Assembly: GCF_023228165.1 (NCBI RefSeq)
Contig: NZ_JALOBS010000031.1
Coordinates: 1 to 62,439 of the forward strand
Length of the DNA: 62,439 nt
Source: Methylomonas sp.
GTDB taxonomy: Bacteria; Pseudomonadota; Gammaproteobacteria; Methylococcales; Methylomonadaceae
Reading direction: 5' to 3'
Under the pieces are notes generated by a model. It was not told where the DNA came from, made no database searches, and saw nothing but the letters and a program-made list of their open reading frames with translations. This document shows positions 51,592 to 60,864 of the stretch, piece after piece. Made by a program: the position numbers and the translations under genes. The stretch's first letter is position 1. Each line of letters begins with the position of its first letter.

Positions 51592-54500
51592 TAGCTTTCC
51601 GCCATGCTCACTGCTTCTTCAATATCGACCGCCACCATTCTGGACACCCCAGGCTCTCTCATGGTAACACCTGCCAAATGTTTTGCAATTTCCATTGTGA
51701 CTTTGTTATGTGAAATATATAAAAACTGTACGCTGGCGGACATGTCCTCCACCATTTTGGAAAACCGCACCACGTTGGCATCATCCAATGGCGCATCCAC
51801 TTCGTCCAGCAAACAAAACGGCGCCGGATTCAATTCAAAAATAGAAAACACCAAAGCCACGGCGGTCAAGGCCTTTTCGCCACCCGACAACAAATGGATA
51901 GAGCTGTTGCGCTTGCCCGGCGGACGAGCAATGATATTGACGCCAGCTTCCAGCACATCTTGCTCGGTGAGTTCCAAATACGCCTGCCCACCGCCGAACA
52001 AACGCGGAAATTTTTCCTGTAAGCCGTTATTGATTTTGTCAAAGGTTTCCTTAAAACGCTGCCGGCTTTCCTTATCGATTTTGCTAATAGCCTGATCCAA
52101 AGAGTTTAACGCCTCCATCAAATCACCATGCTGCTCGCTCAAAAACCTCATTCGCTCGGATTGCGTTTTAAATTCCTCGATCGCGGTCAAATTGATGGAC
52201 CCCAGCCTTTCAATCTGCTCGGTCAACTCATCCAGTCGGTTTTTCCATAGCGGTTCCTTGGCGTCAGCCCGCAGCTTCGCCAAAATCTGCTGCGGATCGG
52301 CATCCACTTCGCTTAACTGCTCGGCGACGGTTTGCTGGCGTACCCGGCTGTCCTGCTGCTCGAAACGTACCTTGTCCAAGGCTTCTTTTTGTTGCTCCAG
52401 GTCGCGCTGAGTCTTCGCATAAAGCTCCGCCAGCTGACTGACGCTTTGTTCGCTGACCTGCTGTGCCAGTCGTTCGGCCGCCAACCCGGCTTCAAAGGCT
52501 TGCTTTTTCTCCAGCAACTGCTCCAGCAGTATTTTCTCGTCATCTAGCGGCGACAGACTGAATTCCAATTTATTTTCCAGTTCCGTAATACGGTCGGCCG
52601 ACTGTCGATGCTGAATTTGCAAACGCTCGATTTGCTTGGCCGTCAAACCCTCCGAGGCTTTTAACGACTCGATTTGCGCATGCAGGCGCTGCAAGTGCCG
52701 GCGCGCTTCGTCCACCGAGGCATCGGTATCCTGCTGTTGCGACTGAATTTGCTGGTTCAATTGCTCCAGTTGCATTTTTTTATCGGCTAATTCGCCCAAA
52801 GCCAGTTCGGCATCCAGCTTGACCATTTCGGCTTCGGAAATGCTTTCGGCATTTTCGGCCAGCTGCTGGCTGATTTCCTCGATCTCATGATCCAGCTGTT
52901 CCATCCGACGTTTTTGCTGCTCGAAACGCGCGGACTGGGCGCTATATTCGGCGCTTTTGGCGGAATATTCGGCGCTCAATAATTTTTCTTGGCGCTGGTA
53001 CTGCTCGCGATTGGCTTCGGCGGTTTTTAATGCCTGTTCGCTATCCGCCAATTGCTGTTCGTCTTCGCCAATCGCCATCTGTAATTCAGCCTGCAACTGT
53101 TTCAATTCGCGCAGCTCCTTTTCCCGGTGCAGCACGCCGGCCTTGCTGTCGCTGCCGCGGCTAATTTTGATCCAATCCTTACCCAACCAAGTACCATCCG
53201 CCAATACCACCGACTCATGCGCCAGCAAGGTCATTTGCCGCGCTTGCGGCAGCGTCTCGGCGCAATAAATCCCGCTTAACAGACTGGACAAATCCCACCG
53301 GCTGCGCAGTTTGCTGACCAACTTGACCGCTTCCGTTCCTGCGCCGGCATCGGCTGGATGCGTTTCAAACACAATTAACGATTGCTTGCTGAGTTCCTGC
53401 AGCTCAGAGAGGATACTATCGGCATTGTCGACGCAAATCGCTTCCAGATAACTGCCCAATACTGTTTCCAGGCCAGTTTCCCAACCTTCTTCCGCTTCCA
53501 GAAATTCGGCCAGACGCGGCTGTTGCTCCAAGCCGACTTGCTCCAGCCAGGCCGTAAGGTCTTTTTTATCCTTACCCATGGCGTGTTGCTGCAGTAATTC
53601 CAAGGAACTGATTTTACCGTTGACTTTTTGTAATTGCGCACGGCGCTCATGCAACTGGTCATGCAGCAGCTTAATTTCCGGACGCAAACCGACAATACGC
53701 TGCAATACCTCATCTAACTGCTGCTGCAGCTGAGCGCGTTCGGCTTCGATCAGCTCGATGCCGCGTTCCAGGACTTCCAGTTCGAATTGCAATTGGGCAT
53801 CGGCCAAACCGCCGCGCTCGCTTTGCACTTTATCCAGTCGGGTTTGCAGTTGCCGGTTTTGGTTTTCCAGCTGAATCAGCTTGGTACGCTGCACCTCGGC
53901 TTGCTCCCGATAACCGGCGTTTTCCGCCAAAAAAGCTTCCCATTGCTGCTGCCATTGTTGCTTTTGCAACTGCGCATCCTGCTGTATACCCAGCAGATCT
54001 TCCTCGCGTTCAGTGGCGACTATTAAAGTCTCCTCGGCTTCCATTAAAGTCTGGCGAATTTCTTCCAGCTGCTGCCGGTCCAGTTCGCATTCGGTTTGCG
54101 CCTGTTCCGCTTGCTGTTTCAAGCGCTTGATTTCAAGCAGGGTTTCTTCATGGCTTTTTTCGCTGTGCTTGATGGCCTGCTCCAGCCGGCTTACTTCGCC
54201 CACCACCGCATAATAGTCGGCCTGAGTACTATCCAGTTGCTGCTGCTGGACCTTTTGCTCGCCGCGTTTCAGTTCCATGGTTTTTTCGGTATCGCGCAAC
54301 AATACGAACAAACGATTGTGTTCGGCGGCAATACCTTGCAGTTTAGCTTCCAATTGCTGGGCATGCTGTTGAAAGTTTTGCCAGCGCATGGCCAGCAACT
54401 CTTGTTTGTACTGGCGTTCCTGTTTTTTGAGTTCGGTATATTTCTCGGCCTTTTCCGCCTGCTTGGCCAGATTTTTGATCTGTTTTTCCACTTCGTCGCG

Positions 54501-55091
54501 CAAATCGTCCAGGCGCTCCAGATTTTCGCGGGTGTGGCGCATGCGGGTTTCGGTTTCCGACCGGCGCTCCTTGTATTTGGAAATGCCGGCCGCTTCCTCT
54601 ATATGCACCCGCAAATCTTCCGGCTTGGCCTCCACCATTCGGGATATCGTACCCTGTTCAATGATGGCATAGCTGCGCGAACCCAAGCCGGTACCCAAGA
54701 ACAGGTCGGTAATGTCTTTACGCCGACATTTGGAGCCGTTCAACATGAACAGGGATTGGCCGTCCCGACTGACTTGACGTTTAATGGAAATGGTGGCGTA
54801 TTGGGCGTATTCGCCGCCGGCCTTGCCCTCGCTGTTGTCGAACACCAACTCCACGGAGGCCATGCTGACCGGCTTGCGTCCCGAAGACCCGTTGAAAATC
54901 ACATCGGCCATATTGCCGCCACGCAAATGTTTGGCGGAACTTTCCCCCATCACCCAACGCACCGCGTCGATGATATTGGATTTGCCGCAACCGTTCGGAC
55001 CGACAATGGCGGTTAAATTGCCGCTAATCGGTATGCTGGTGGGATCGACAAAGGATTTGAAACCCGAAAGTTTGATTTTTTCCAGCTTCAT
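51591..55091 (-). CDS. smc: Chromosome segregation protein SMC
   Basis: The 1166-residue ATPase has head motifs at both ends: Walker A GPNGCGKSNI near residue 32, and near the C-terminus the ABC signature LLSGGEKALTA and Walker B PFCLLDEVDAPLDDANV. Two long Gln/Glu-rich coiled coils (about 170-500 and 660-1000) flank a hinge (about 510-645). It organises and segregates the chromosome. The coiled coil gives long antisense open frames on plus which are not genes. zipA follows directly. Confidence 0.97.
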   Translation of the reverse strand: MKLEKIKLSGFKSFVDPTSIPISGNLTAIVGPNGCGKSNIIDAVRWVMGESSAKHLRGGNMADVIFNGSSGRKPVSMASVELVFDNSEGKAGGEYAQYATISIKRQVSRDGQSLFMLNGSKCRRKDITDLFLGTGLGSRSYAIIEQGTISRMVEAKPEDLRVHIEEAAGISKYKERRSETETRMRHTRENLERLDDLRDEVEKQIKNLAKQAEKAEKYTELKKQERQYKQELLAMRWQNFQQHAQQLEAKLQGIAAEHNRLFVLLRDTEKTMELKRGEQKVQQQQLDSTQADYYAVVGEVSRLEQAIKHSEKSHEETLLEIKRLKQQAEQAQTECELDRQQLEEIRQTLMEAEETLIVATEREEDLLGIQQDAQLQKQQWQQQWEAFLAENAGYREQAEVQRTKLIQLENQNRQLQTRLDKVQSERGGLADAQLQFELEVLERGIELIEAERAQLQQQLDEVLQRIVGLRPEIKLLHDQLHERRAQLQKVNGKISSLELLQQHAMGKDKKDLTAWLEQVGLEQQPRLAEFLEAEEGWETGLETVLGSYLEAICVDNADSILSELQELSKQSLIVFETHPADAGAGTEAVKLVSKLRSRWDLSSLLSGIYCAETLPQARQMTLLAHESVVLADGTWLGKDWIKISRGSDSKAGVLHREKELRELKQLQAELQMAIGEDEQQLADSEQALKTAEANREQYQRQEKLLSAEYSAKSAEYSAQSARFEQQKRRMEQLDHEIEEISQQLAENAESISEAEMVKLDAELALGELADKKMQLEQLNQQIQSQQQDTDASVDEARRHLQRLHAQIESLKASEGLTAKQIERLQIQHRQSADRITELENKLEFSLSPLDDEKILLEQLLEKKQAFEAGLAAERLAQQVSEQSVSQLAELYAKTQRDLEQQKEALDKVRFEQQDSRVRQQTVAEQLSEVDADPQQILAKLRADAKEPLWKNRLDELTEQIERLGSINLTAIEEFKTQSERMRFLSEQHGDLMEALNSLDQAISKIDKESRQRFKETFDKINNGLQEKFPRLFGGGQAYLELTEQDVLEAGVNIIARPPGKRNSSIHLLSGGEKALTAVALVFSIFELNPAPFCLLDEVDAPLDDANVVRFSKMVEDMSASVQFLYISHNKVTMEIAKHLAGVTMREPGVSRMVAVDIEEAVSMAES

Positions 55092-55375
55092 GACTGGCGG
55101 AACATGCTCAAGGTCGTTTACAAAGCCGACTATTATCGACGAAAAAGCCAGTAATTTGGAATGGATTTTATTTCGGTGCTTTTGGTGACGGCATTAGCAG
55201 GGCTTTTATAGCGCATAGTTACCGACACCCCATTCGTTTACTCCATTTAGACCCACCCTATTTGCTATATCGCCAGGACAGACCGCGCCGGCGGAAGCCG
55301 TCGAATGGCGTATCGGTTTTTACATCATTACCGGCATATCGCTGGATTTTAGATACCAAGTCTCAAAGCCAAAGG
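55092..55375. other. Intergenic region between draG and smc
   Basis: This 284-base stretch between the draG stop and the smc start should contain the smc promoter. I see no gene, no strong hairpin and no T-run terminator for draG. Confidence 0.4.
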
Positions 55376-56263
55376 CTAACCACTTGTATTGACGGCATAC
55401 TCGATCAACCCCAGTGTCTGCCGCTTGAGCTGTTCCGCAACCGGCGGTTCCAAGCGCGCCAGCCAACGCTGCGGAATTTGCTCCAATCCGTATGCCGCAC
55501 CCGCCAGCATCCCAGCCAATGCCCCGGTGGTATCGGCATCTCCGCCCCGGTTAACCGTGCCGATCAGACACGACTCAAAATCACCGCTATTAAAAAAATA
55601 ATGCAGCACCGTCTGCAGAGTATCGACGATATAGCCGCTGGCCTTGCCCGGATATGGCTGATAGGCGAATTCGCCGAATTGACCGATTAGCGCGTCGATT
55701 TCCAGCTTGCAGTCCGCCACCGGGTCCCCCTTGATCAGCCTGCCCGCCATGCGGCCTAAAGCCAGCGTCGCCGCATCGGATAACGGATGGTGATGGGTGA
55801 GTCGGGCTTGTTGTAATGTCCATGCTTCAAAGCTAACCGGATTGAAAAGCGTCGCCAGCACTACCGGCAGATTACGCATGCAAGCGCCATTGCCGGCCTC
55901 ATCGGCTCGCGGTTCGCCTTGCAAAATTCCACTATCACGATAGCGCAGAATACCGCGCCGGCAGGTATTGCCGATATCCGGCGGATTGCTTGCCAGCCAG
56001 GCGACAAATTTATCGGCAACTGCCGTTAAATTCCAACCCTGCTGCTCGAGAATCGCCTCGCCGACAGCCATGGACATTTGGCTATCGTCGGTAACCTGCC
56101 CGGCTTCCAGTCCCAACCAACCGCCGCCGATAATTTCCGTGTGCACGCCATGGCGCTTTTGGATTTGCCTGGGTGACATAAACTCCACCGTCGCACCCAG
56201 TGCATCGCCGCAAGCGAATCCCAGGTAAGCACCCAGCGCCCGATTTAACAATTGCCGTTCCAT
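55376..56263 (-). CDS. draG: ADP-ribosyl-dinitrogen reductase hydrolase
   Basis: About 295 residues. The enzyme removes ADP-ribose from the arginine of nitrogenase iron protein, switching nitrogenase back on. The two acidic metal-binding motifs are intact: TDDSQMSMAVGEA near residue 50 and GGDADTTGALAGMLAGA near 235. Start ATG at 56263 (MERQLLNRALG) is chosen because the ORF upstream of it would overlap draT; 13 bases separate it from the draT stop. It pairs with draT just upstream. The nitrogenase genes themselves are not in the window. Confidence 0.93.
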   Translation of the reverse strand: MERQLLNRALGAYLGFACGDALGATVEFMSPRQIQKRHGVHTEIIGGGWLGLEAGQVTDDSQMSMAVGEAILEQQGWNLTAVADKFVAWLASNPPDIGNTCRRGILRYRDSGILQGEPRADEAGNGACMRNLPVVLATLFNPVSFEAWTLQQARLTHHHPLSDAATLALGRMAGRLIKGDPVADCKLEIDALIGQFGEFAYQPYPGKASGYIVDTLQTVLHYFFNSGDFESCLIGTVNRGGDADTTGALAGMLAGAAYGLEQIPQRWLARLEPPVAEQLKRQTLGLIEYAVNTSG

Positions 56264-56276
56264 TCCATCGCCTCGC

Positions 56277-57086
56277 TTAACGCTGCACCTTGACCCGGTA
56301 ATCACCGCCTATCGCCAAATATTCGGCCTCGCCGTGCAAAGCATGGTGAGGCAGCAATTCGTTAAAAAAAATCAGTTTCACCACCGGCACTTGCACCTGC
56401 AGAATATAGGCACCAAATTCGCTGGCAATGCTACGCCGGTCGGTAAAGGACACCAGACTGTTAAAACGCACTAGTTTTTGGGTTTTGTCCTCATCCGCCA
56501 CGAGACTGCAATCATCCAGCGTATTAACCCCGCGATACAAGGTTTTATGCCGGGCCGCCGGTATCTGAAAACGCGCTATCACCCACTGGCAATATTCATA
56601 CAGCAGATCCAGCTGCATAAAAATACAGTTATTGTGATAGCGGCTGTTCATCTTTTCTTCGATGTAAACCAGCCAGTTTTTACCCCTAAAACTATCCAGC
56701 GGTTGCTTATGAAAATTGGGAAACAAGCCGAAGCGGCTTTCCACCCAGCCTTTAAATACCGCCCCCTGGGCATTGTTGGAATCCAGCCCCCAATCTTGAA
56801 TCAGGCGTAAATAACTACTGCGAAAACGCCGTCGGCCTTGTTTATCCACGCCCAGACGCTGCTCGGCCTCAAAACCGAATACCACACACATGTAATCCTG
56901 AAATACCTGTCCGCAGGCAGCCAAATCAGGCTGTTGGGCCAATTTATCAAATAATCCGGCCGCGGCTTCCCGGGTGCCGGCTATGCGCAAAGCCTGCGGA
57001 TTGTCATTGAATAGCGGGCTAGCCATGTAGGAGGTGGCGATACCAATCAGGTTGGTACTGTGGCCGTAGCGAGAGATGGCGGACAT
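56277..57086 (-). CDS. draT: NAD-dinitrogen-reductase ADP-ribosyltransferase
   Basis: About 269 residues. It transfers ADP-ribose from NAD to an arginine of nitrogenase iron protein when ammonium rises or energy falls. Family segments visible include the N-terminal STNLIGIATSYMASPLFN, RFRSSYLRLIQDWG near 90, and LYRGVNTLDDC followed by FNSLVSFTDRRSIASEFGAYIL. The ATG at 57086 is preferred; an in-frame TTG two codons earlier is possible. draT-draG order and spacing are as in known diazotrophs. No convincing sigma-54 promoter was found upstream. Confidence 0.92.
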   Translation of the reverse strand: MSAISRYGHSTNLIGIATSYMASPLFNDNPQALRIAGTREAAAGLFDKLAQQPDLAACGQVFQDYMCVVFGFEAEQRLGVDKQGRRRFRSSYLRLIQDWGLDSNNAQGAVFKGWVESRFGLFPNFHKQPLDSFRGKNWLVYIEEKMNSRYHNNCIFMQLDLLYEYCQWVIARFQIPAARHKTLYRGVNTLDDCSLVADEDKTQKLVRFNSLVSFTDRRSIASEFGAYILQVQVPVVKLIFFNELLPHHALHGEAEYLAIGGDYRVKVQR

Positions 57087-57224
57087 CGTCAATCTAAATA
57101 CCCAAACAAAAAAGTGGAATCTTCACACTAAATTCATGATTAAGCCAGCCCAAGCCGCTAAACTGGCATTTTTGCTTTATCACGGCAAACTTACCGGCTA
57201 CCAAGCGATCAGGAAATAGCCTCC

Positions 57225-57620
57225 ATGCTCAATCAGCCCGAATTTACTTTGCTTTACGATGGCAATTGTCCCATCTGCCGAAAAGAAGTGGCTTGGCTGC
57301 GCTGGAAAAACACCCGGCACAAATTGTGTTTTCAGGACATTCATGCTGCGGATTTTGATGCTGCCCGTTTTGACAAAACCCTAACCGAATTGATGGCGGA
57401 GATTCATGGGATTTATCCTGACGGCCGACTTATCCAAGGCATGCCGGTATTTCGAGCCTGCTATCAGGCGGTAGGCTTGGGTTGGCTGTTTGCGCCGACC
57501 GGGTGGCCGTTGCTGAGACAGTCATTCGATTGGCTATATGCATTATTCGCCCGCCACAGGATTCGTTTAGGCGGCCGATTTGGCGGCAATACTTGTAAAG
57601 CCGGCGTTTGCAAACCTTAA
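57225..57620 (+). CDS. DCC-family thiol-disulfide protein (DUF393)
   Basis: The 131-residue protein has the DCC-family start LLYDGNCPICRKEV, with the CPIC pair that resembles a thioredoxin-type redox site. Family members are predicted thiol-disulfide oxidoreductases of unknown substrate. There is no signal peptide; a weak hydrophobic segment lies near residues 80-105. AGGAAA lies about ten bases upstream of the ATG. It stands 113 bases before the carotenoid cluster on the same strand; a link is possible but not shown. Confidence 0.85.
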   Translation: MLNQPEFTLLYDGNCPICRKEVAWLRWKNTRHKLCFQDIHAADFDAARFDKTLTELMAEIHGIYPDGRLIQGMPVFRACYQAVGLGWLFAPTGWPLLRQSFDWLYALFARHRIRLGGRFGGNTCKAGVCKP

Positions 57621-57733
57621 GGCTTAAGATATCTCCCAATTTAAGCGGACTTCGATTCTCGGTTTTCATAGATTAACTGGTACAGTATCCAACTCCATCA
57701 ACGCTTAGGCACGTCAACGGATCGCTTAAACTC

Positions 57734-59269
57734 ATGCCCCAATCCAAACATATTATTATCGTCGGCGCCGGCCCGGGTGGACTTTGCGCCGGCATGTTAC
57801 TCAGCCAGCGCGGCTTCAAAGTCACCATTTTCGACAAAAACCCGGAAGTCGGCGGCCGCAATCGCGCCATACGCATGCATGGCTTTACTTTCGATACCGG
57901 CCCTACTTTTTTGTTGATGAAAGGCGTGCTGGATGAAATGTTTGCCTTATGCGAACGGCGCAGCGAAGACTATTTGCGCTTCATGCCCCTTAACCCCATG
58001 TACAAATTGGTGTACGCCGACCGCGAATTGACGGTGTTTTCCGATCGGGAAAATATGCGCGCGGAACTGAACCGGGTGTTCGACGAAGGCGAGGAGGGCT
58101 ACGAACGTTTCATCGAAAACGAACGCAGCCGCTTCAATGCCTTATATCCATGCATAACTCGAGATTATTCCTCACTTGCTTCGTTTCTGTCCTGGGACTT
58201 GATTAAGGCTTTGCCTTGGCTGGCGTTCCCGAAAAGCGTCTTCAACAACCTCGGCCAGTACTTCAATCAGGAAAAAATGCGTCTGGCGTTTTGTTTTCAA
58301 TCTAAATATCTGGGTATGTCGCCGTGGGATTGTCCCGCCTTGTTTACCATGCTGCCTTATCTGGAGCATGATTACGGCATCTATCATATCGCCGGCGGCT
58401 TGAATCGCATTGCCCAAGCCATGGCCGATGTCATTAAAGAAAACGGCGGCGAAATCCATACCAACAGCGAAATCGATAGTTTGCTGGTCGAAAATGGCAG
58501 CGTCAAAGGCGTAAAACTACTAAATGGCCTTGAAATACGCAGTGACGAAACCATCGTTAATGCCGATTTTGCCCACGCCATGCGTCATTTAGTCCCGGAT
58601 GGCACACTGAGTAAATACAATCGTGCAGGCCTGGAAAAGCTGGAATATTCCTGTTCCACCTTCATGTTGTATCTTGGATTGGACAAACTCTACGATTTAG
58701 CCCACCACACCATCGTATTTGCCAAGGATTACACCACCAACATCCGCAACATATTCAGCCATAAAACCCTGACCGACGACTTTTCGTTTTACGTGCAAAA
58801 TGCCTGCGCCAGCGATGCCGATTTAGCTCCGACCGGCAAGTCGGCGCTGTATGTATTGGTACCGATGCCAAACAACGATAGCGGCCTGGACTGGCAGGCG
58901 CATTGCAGAGAAGTACGTGAACAAGTATTGGATACGCTGGGCGCTCGTTTGGGCTTAAACGACATCCGCGAACATATCGAATGCGAAAAAATCATTACCC
59001 CGCAAACCTGGGAAAGTGACGAACACGTTTACAAAGGCGCCACCTTCAGCCTGTCGCATAAATTCAGCCAGATGCTGTACTGGCGACCGCATAACCGCTT
59101 CGAGGAACTGGAGAATTGTTATCTGGTGGGCGGCGGCACCCACCCCGGTAGCGGCTTACCAACCATTTATGAATCCGCGCGCATTTCTTCGAATTTAATT
59201 TCAAAAAAGCACCGGGTGCCGTTTAAAGATCTCTCGCACAGCAGCTGGCTGAAAAAAGCCAAAACCTGA
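57734..59269 (+). CDS. crtN: 4,4'-diapophytoene desaturase (C30 carotenoid)
   Basis: The 511-residue FAD-dependent desaturase introduces double bases into C30 diapophytoene. The dinucleotide motif is IIIVGAGPGGLCAGMLLSQRG at the N-terminus, followed by FDKNPEVGGRNR and the FDTGPTFLLMK segment; the C-terminal FAD box is GGGTHPGSGLPTIYESA. Internal segments such as LEYSCSTFMLYLGLD and KSALYVLVPMP recall Staphylococcus CrtN rather than CrtP. The aldehyde dehydrogenase gene starts two bases after its stop, and a C30 oxidase follows. The squalene/diapophytoene synthase that would feed it is not in the window. This is the cluster known from Methylomonas. Confidence 0.9.
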   Translation: MPQSKHIIIVGAGPGGLCAGMLLSQRGFKVTIFDKNPEVGGRNRAIRMHGFTFDTGPTFLLMKGVLDEMFALCERRSEDYLRFMPLNPMYKLVYADRELTVFSDRENMRAELNRVFDEGEEGYERFIENERSRFNALYPCITRDYSSLASFLSWDLIKALPWLAFPKSVFNNLGQYFNQEKMRLAFCFQSKYLGMSPWDCPALFTMLPYLEHDYGIYHIAGGLNRIAQAMADVIKENGGEIHTNSEIDSLLVENGSVKGVKLLNGLEIRSDETIVNADFAHAMRHLVPDGTLSKYNRAGLEKLEYSCSTFMLYLGLDKLYDLAHHTIVFAKDYTTNIRNIFSHKTLTDDFSFYVQNACASDADLAPTGKSALYVLVPMPNNDSGLDWQAHCREVREQVLDTLGARLGLNDIREHIECEKIITPQTWESDEHVYKGATFSLSHKFSQMLYWRPHNRFEELENCYLVGGGTHPGSGLPTIYESARISSNLISKKHRVPFKDLSHSSWLKKAKT

Positions 59270-59271
59270 AT

Positions 59272-60864
59272 ATGAAGTTTATTCGAGCCGTTTCGCCAAT
59301 CGATGGTGCGCTTTTGGGCGAGTTTGCCGTCAGTTCCTCGGAGAGCATTCGGCAACAAATGCAAGTTGCTCGCGACGCAGCGGATAGCTGGGCAAAGGTT
59401 TCGGTGAAATCCCGAGCCGTCATTCTCGGAAAATTAACGCCGCTGCTGCTTGCCGAGCTGGATTCAATTTGCTACTTAATCGTCAAAAGCACCGGCAAAG
59501 TTCGCACCGAAGCCCTACTAGGCGAGCTTTATCCCATTCTGGATTTAGCCAGATTTTATCAAAAACATGCCGACTCGATTTTGCGCCGCCAAGGCGTGGT
59601 TACTTCGCCGTTTGCTTTCCCTGGCGCCACCGCCAGCATCGAGCGCCGCCCCTATGGGGTAGTCGCTATCGTCTCGCCGTGGAATTATCCGTTTCAACTG
59701 ACCATGGCCCCCTTGTTAACCGCGCTTTACGCCGGTAATGCGGCGATCTTTAAAACCTCCGAATTAAGCCTGCCCATCAGCCAATTAATTGCCGATCTTT
59801 TTGGGCAACTGGATTTGCCTCCGAATTTGGTGCAATCGGTCGTCGGCGAGGGCGCCATGGGCGCAGAGCTGATTGATGCAGGCCCCGATTTGCTATTTTT
59901 CACCGGCGGACTGACAACCGGCCGCGCCGTCATGCAGCGCGCTGCGCAACACCCCATTCCGGTATTGCTGGAATTGGGCGGCAAGGACCCTATGCTGGTG
60001 TTTGCGGACGCCGACCTGCAACGTGCAGCAGATGCGGCTTTATACGGCGGCTTCTGCAACAGCGGTCAGGCCTGTATTTCGGTGGAACGTTTGTATGTGC
60101 AGCAGAGTTGTTTCGACGAGTTCTTAGCACAGCTGCAACAGGGTGTCGCAAAATTACAGGTTGGTCACGGCGAACACGGCGATTTGGGTGCCATGGTTAG
60201 CGACAGGCAATTTGAGATTGTAAAAGCGCATTATGACGATGCTATCGCCCAAGGCGCGCAGGCCTCCGGCCCACTGGAACGGGCAGGCAACTATGTCAAA
60301 CCTGTTTTGCTGTGGCATGTTAATCACGGCATGCGCGTCATGCGCGAAGAAACCTTCGGCCCCTTGTTGCCGGTCATGGCTTTTGACGATGAACAGCAAG
60401 CCTTACAGCTGGCCAACGACAGCGATTTGGGCTTGAACGCCAGCATCTGGAGCAACGATATCACCAAAGCCGAGCGCCTCACCGCCCGCTTGCAAGTCGG
60501 TAACTGGGTGATTAACGATGTGTTAAAAAACGTCGGCCATCCCGGCCTACCGTTCGGCGGCGTCAAAAAAAGCGGTTTCGGTCGCTACCATGGCGCGGAA
60601 GGCTTGCGACAGTTTAGTTATCCGGTGTCCGGCCTCACCAGCCGCAGCCACTTGCCCAAGGAACCGAACTGGTTTCCCTATTCCGAACAGCGTTATCGGC
60701 ACTTCACAGGCTATATCGATTTTGTCTATGGTTCCGGTTCGCTGCTGCAACGCATCAAACGCAACTGGCCAGCCCTGGAAGCGTTTAAAGAATATTCGGC
60801 GTTCGATTTAAGTCAACGCTGGCAAAACCTGAAATTACTGTTGTCATGGAAACGGGATTATTGA
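59272..60864 (+). CDS. ald: Aldehyde dehydrogenase of the C30 carotenoid pathway
   Basis: The 530-residue NAD(P)-dependent enzyme is placed between two C30 carotenoid genes and probably oxidises a diapolycopene aldehyde to the acid. The family motifs are IVSPWNYPFQL near residue 140, ELGGKDPMLVF with the catalytic Glu near 233, and FCNSGQACISVERL with the nucleophile Cys near 267. About 50 extra C-terminal residues (YTEQRYRHFTGYID-type, weakly hydrophobic) extend beyond a standard aldehyde dehydrogenase and may touch the membrane where the substrate lies. Its stop overlaps the next ATG in TGATG. Confidence 0.88.
   Translation: MKFIRAVSPIDGALLGEFAVSSSESIRQQMQVARDAADSWAKVSVKSRAVILGKLTPLLLAELDSICYLIVKSTGKVRTEALLGELYPILDLARFYQKHADSILRRQGVVTSPFAFPGATASIERRPYGVVAIVSPWNYPFQLTMAPLLTALYAGNAAIFKTSELSLPISQLIADLFGQLDLPPNLVQSVVGEGAMGAELIDAGPDLLFFTGGLTTGRAVMQRAAQHPIPVLLELGGKDPMLVFADADLQRAADAALYGGFCNSGQACISVERLYVQQSCFDEFLAQLQQGVAKLQVGHGEHGDLGAMVSDRQFEIVKAHYDDAIAQGAQASGPLERAGNYVKPVLLWHVNHGMRVMREETFGPLLPVMAFDDEQQALQLANDSDLGLNASIWSNDITKAERLTARLQVGNWVINDVLKNVGHPGLPFGGVKKSGFGRYHGAEGLRQFSYPVSGLTSRSHLPKEPNWFPYSEQRYRHFTGYIDFVYGSGSLLQRIKRNWPALEAFKEYSAFDLSQRWQNLKLLLSWKRDY

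Noticed and set aside
54096..55016. 306-codon plus-strand frame
   Set aside because: It is the antisense shadow of the SMC coiled coil and head domain; the sense gene is unmistakable.
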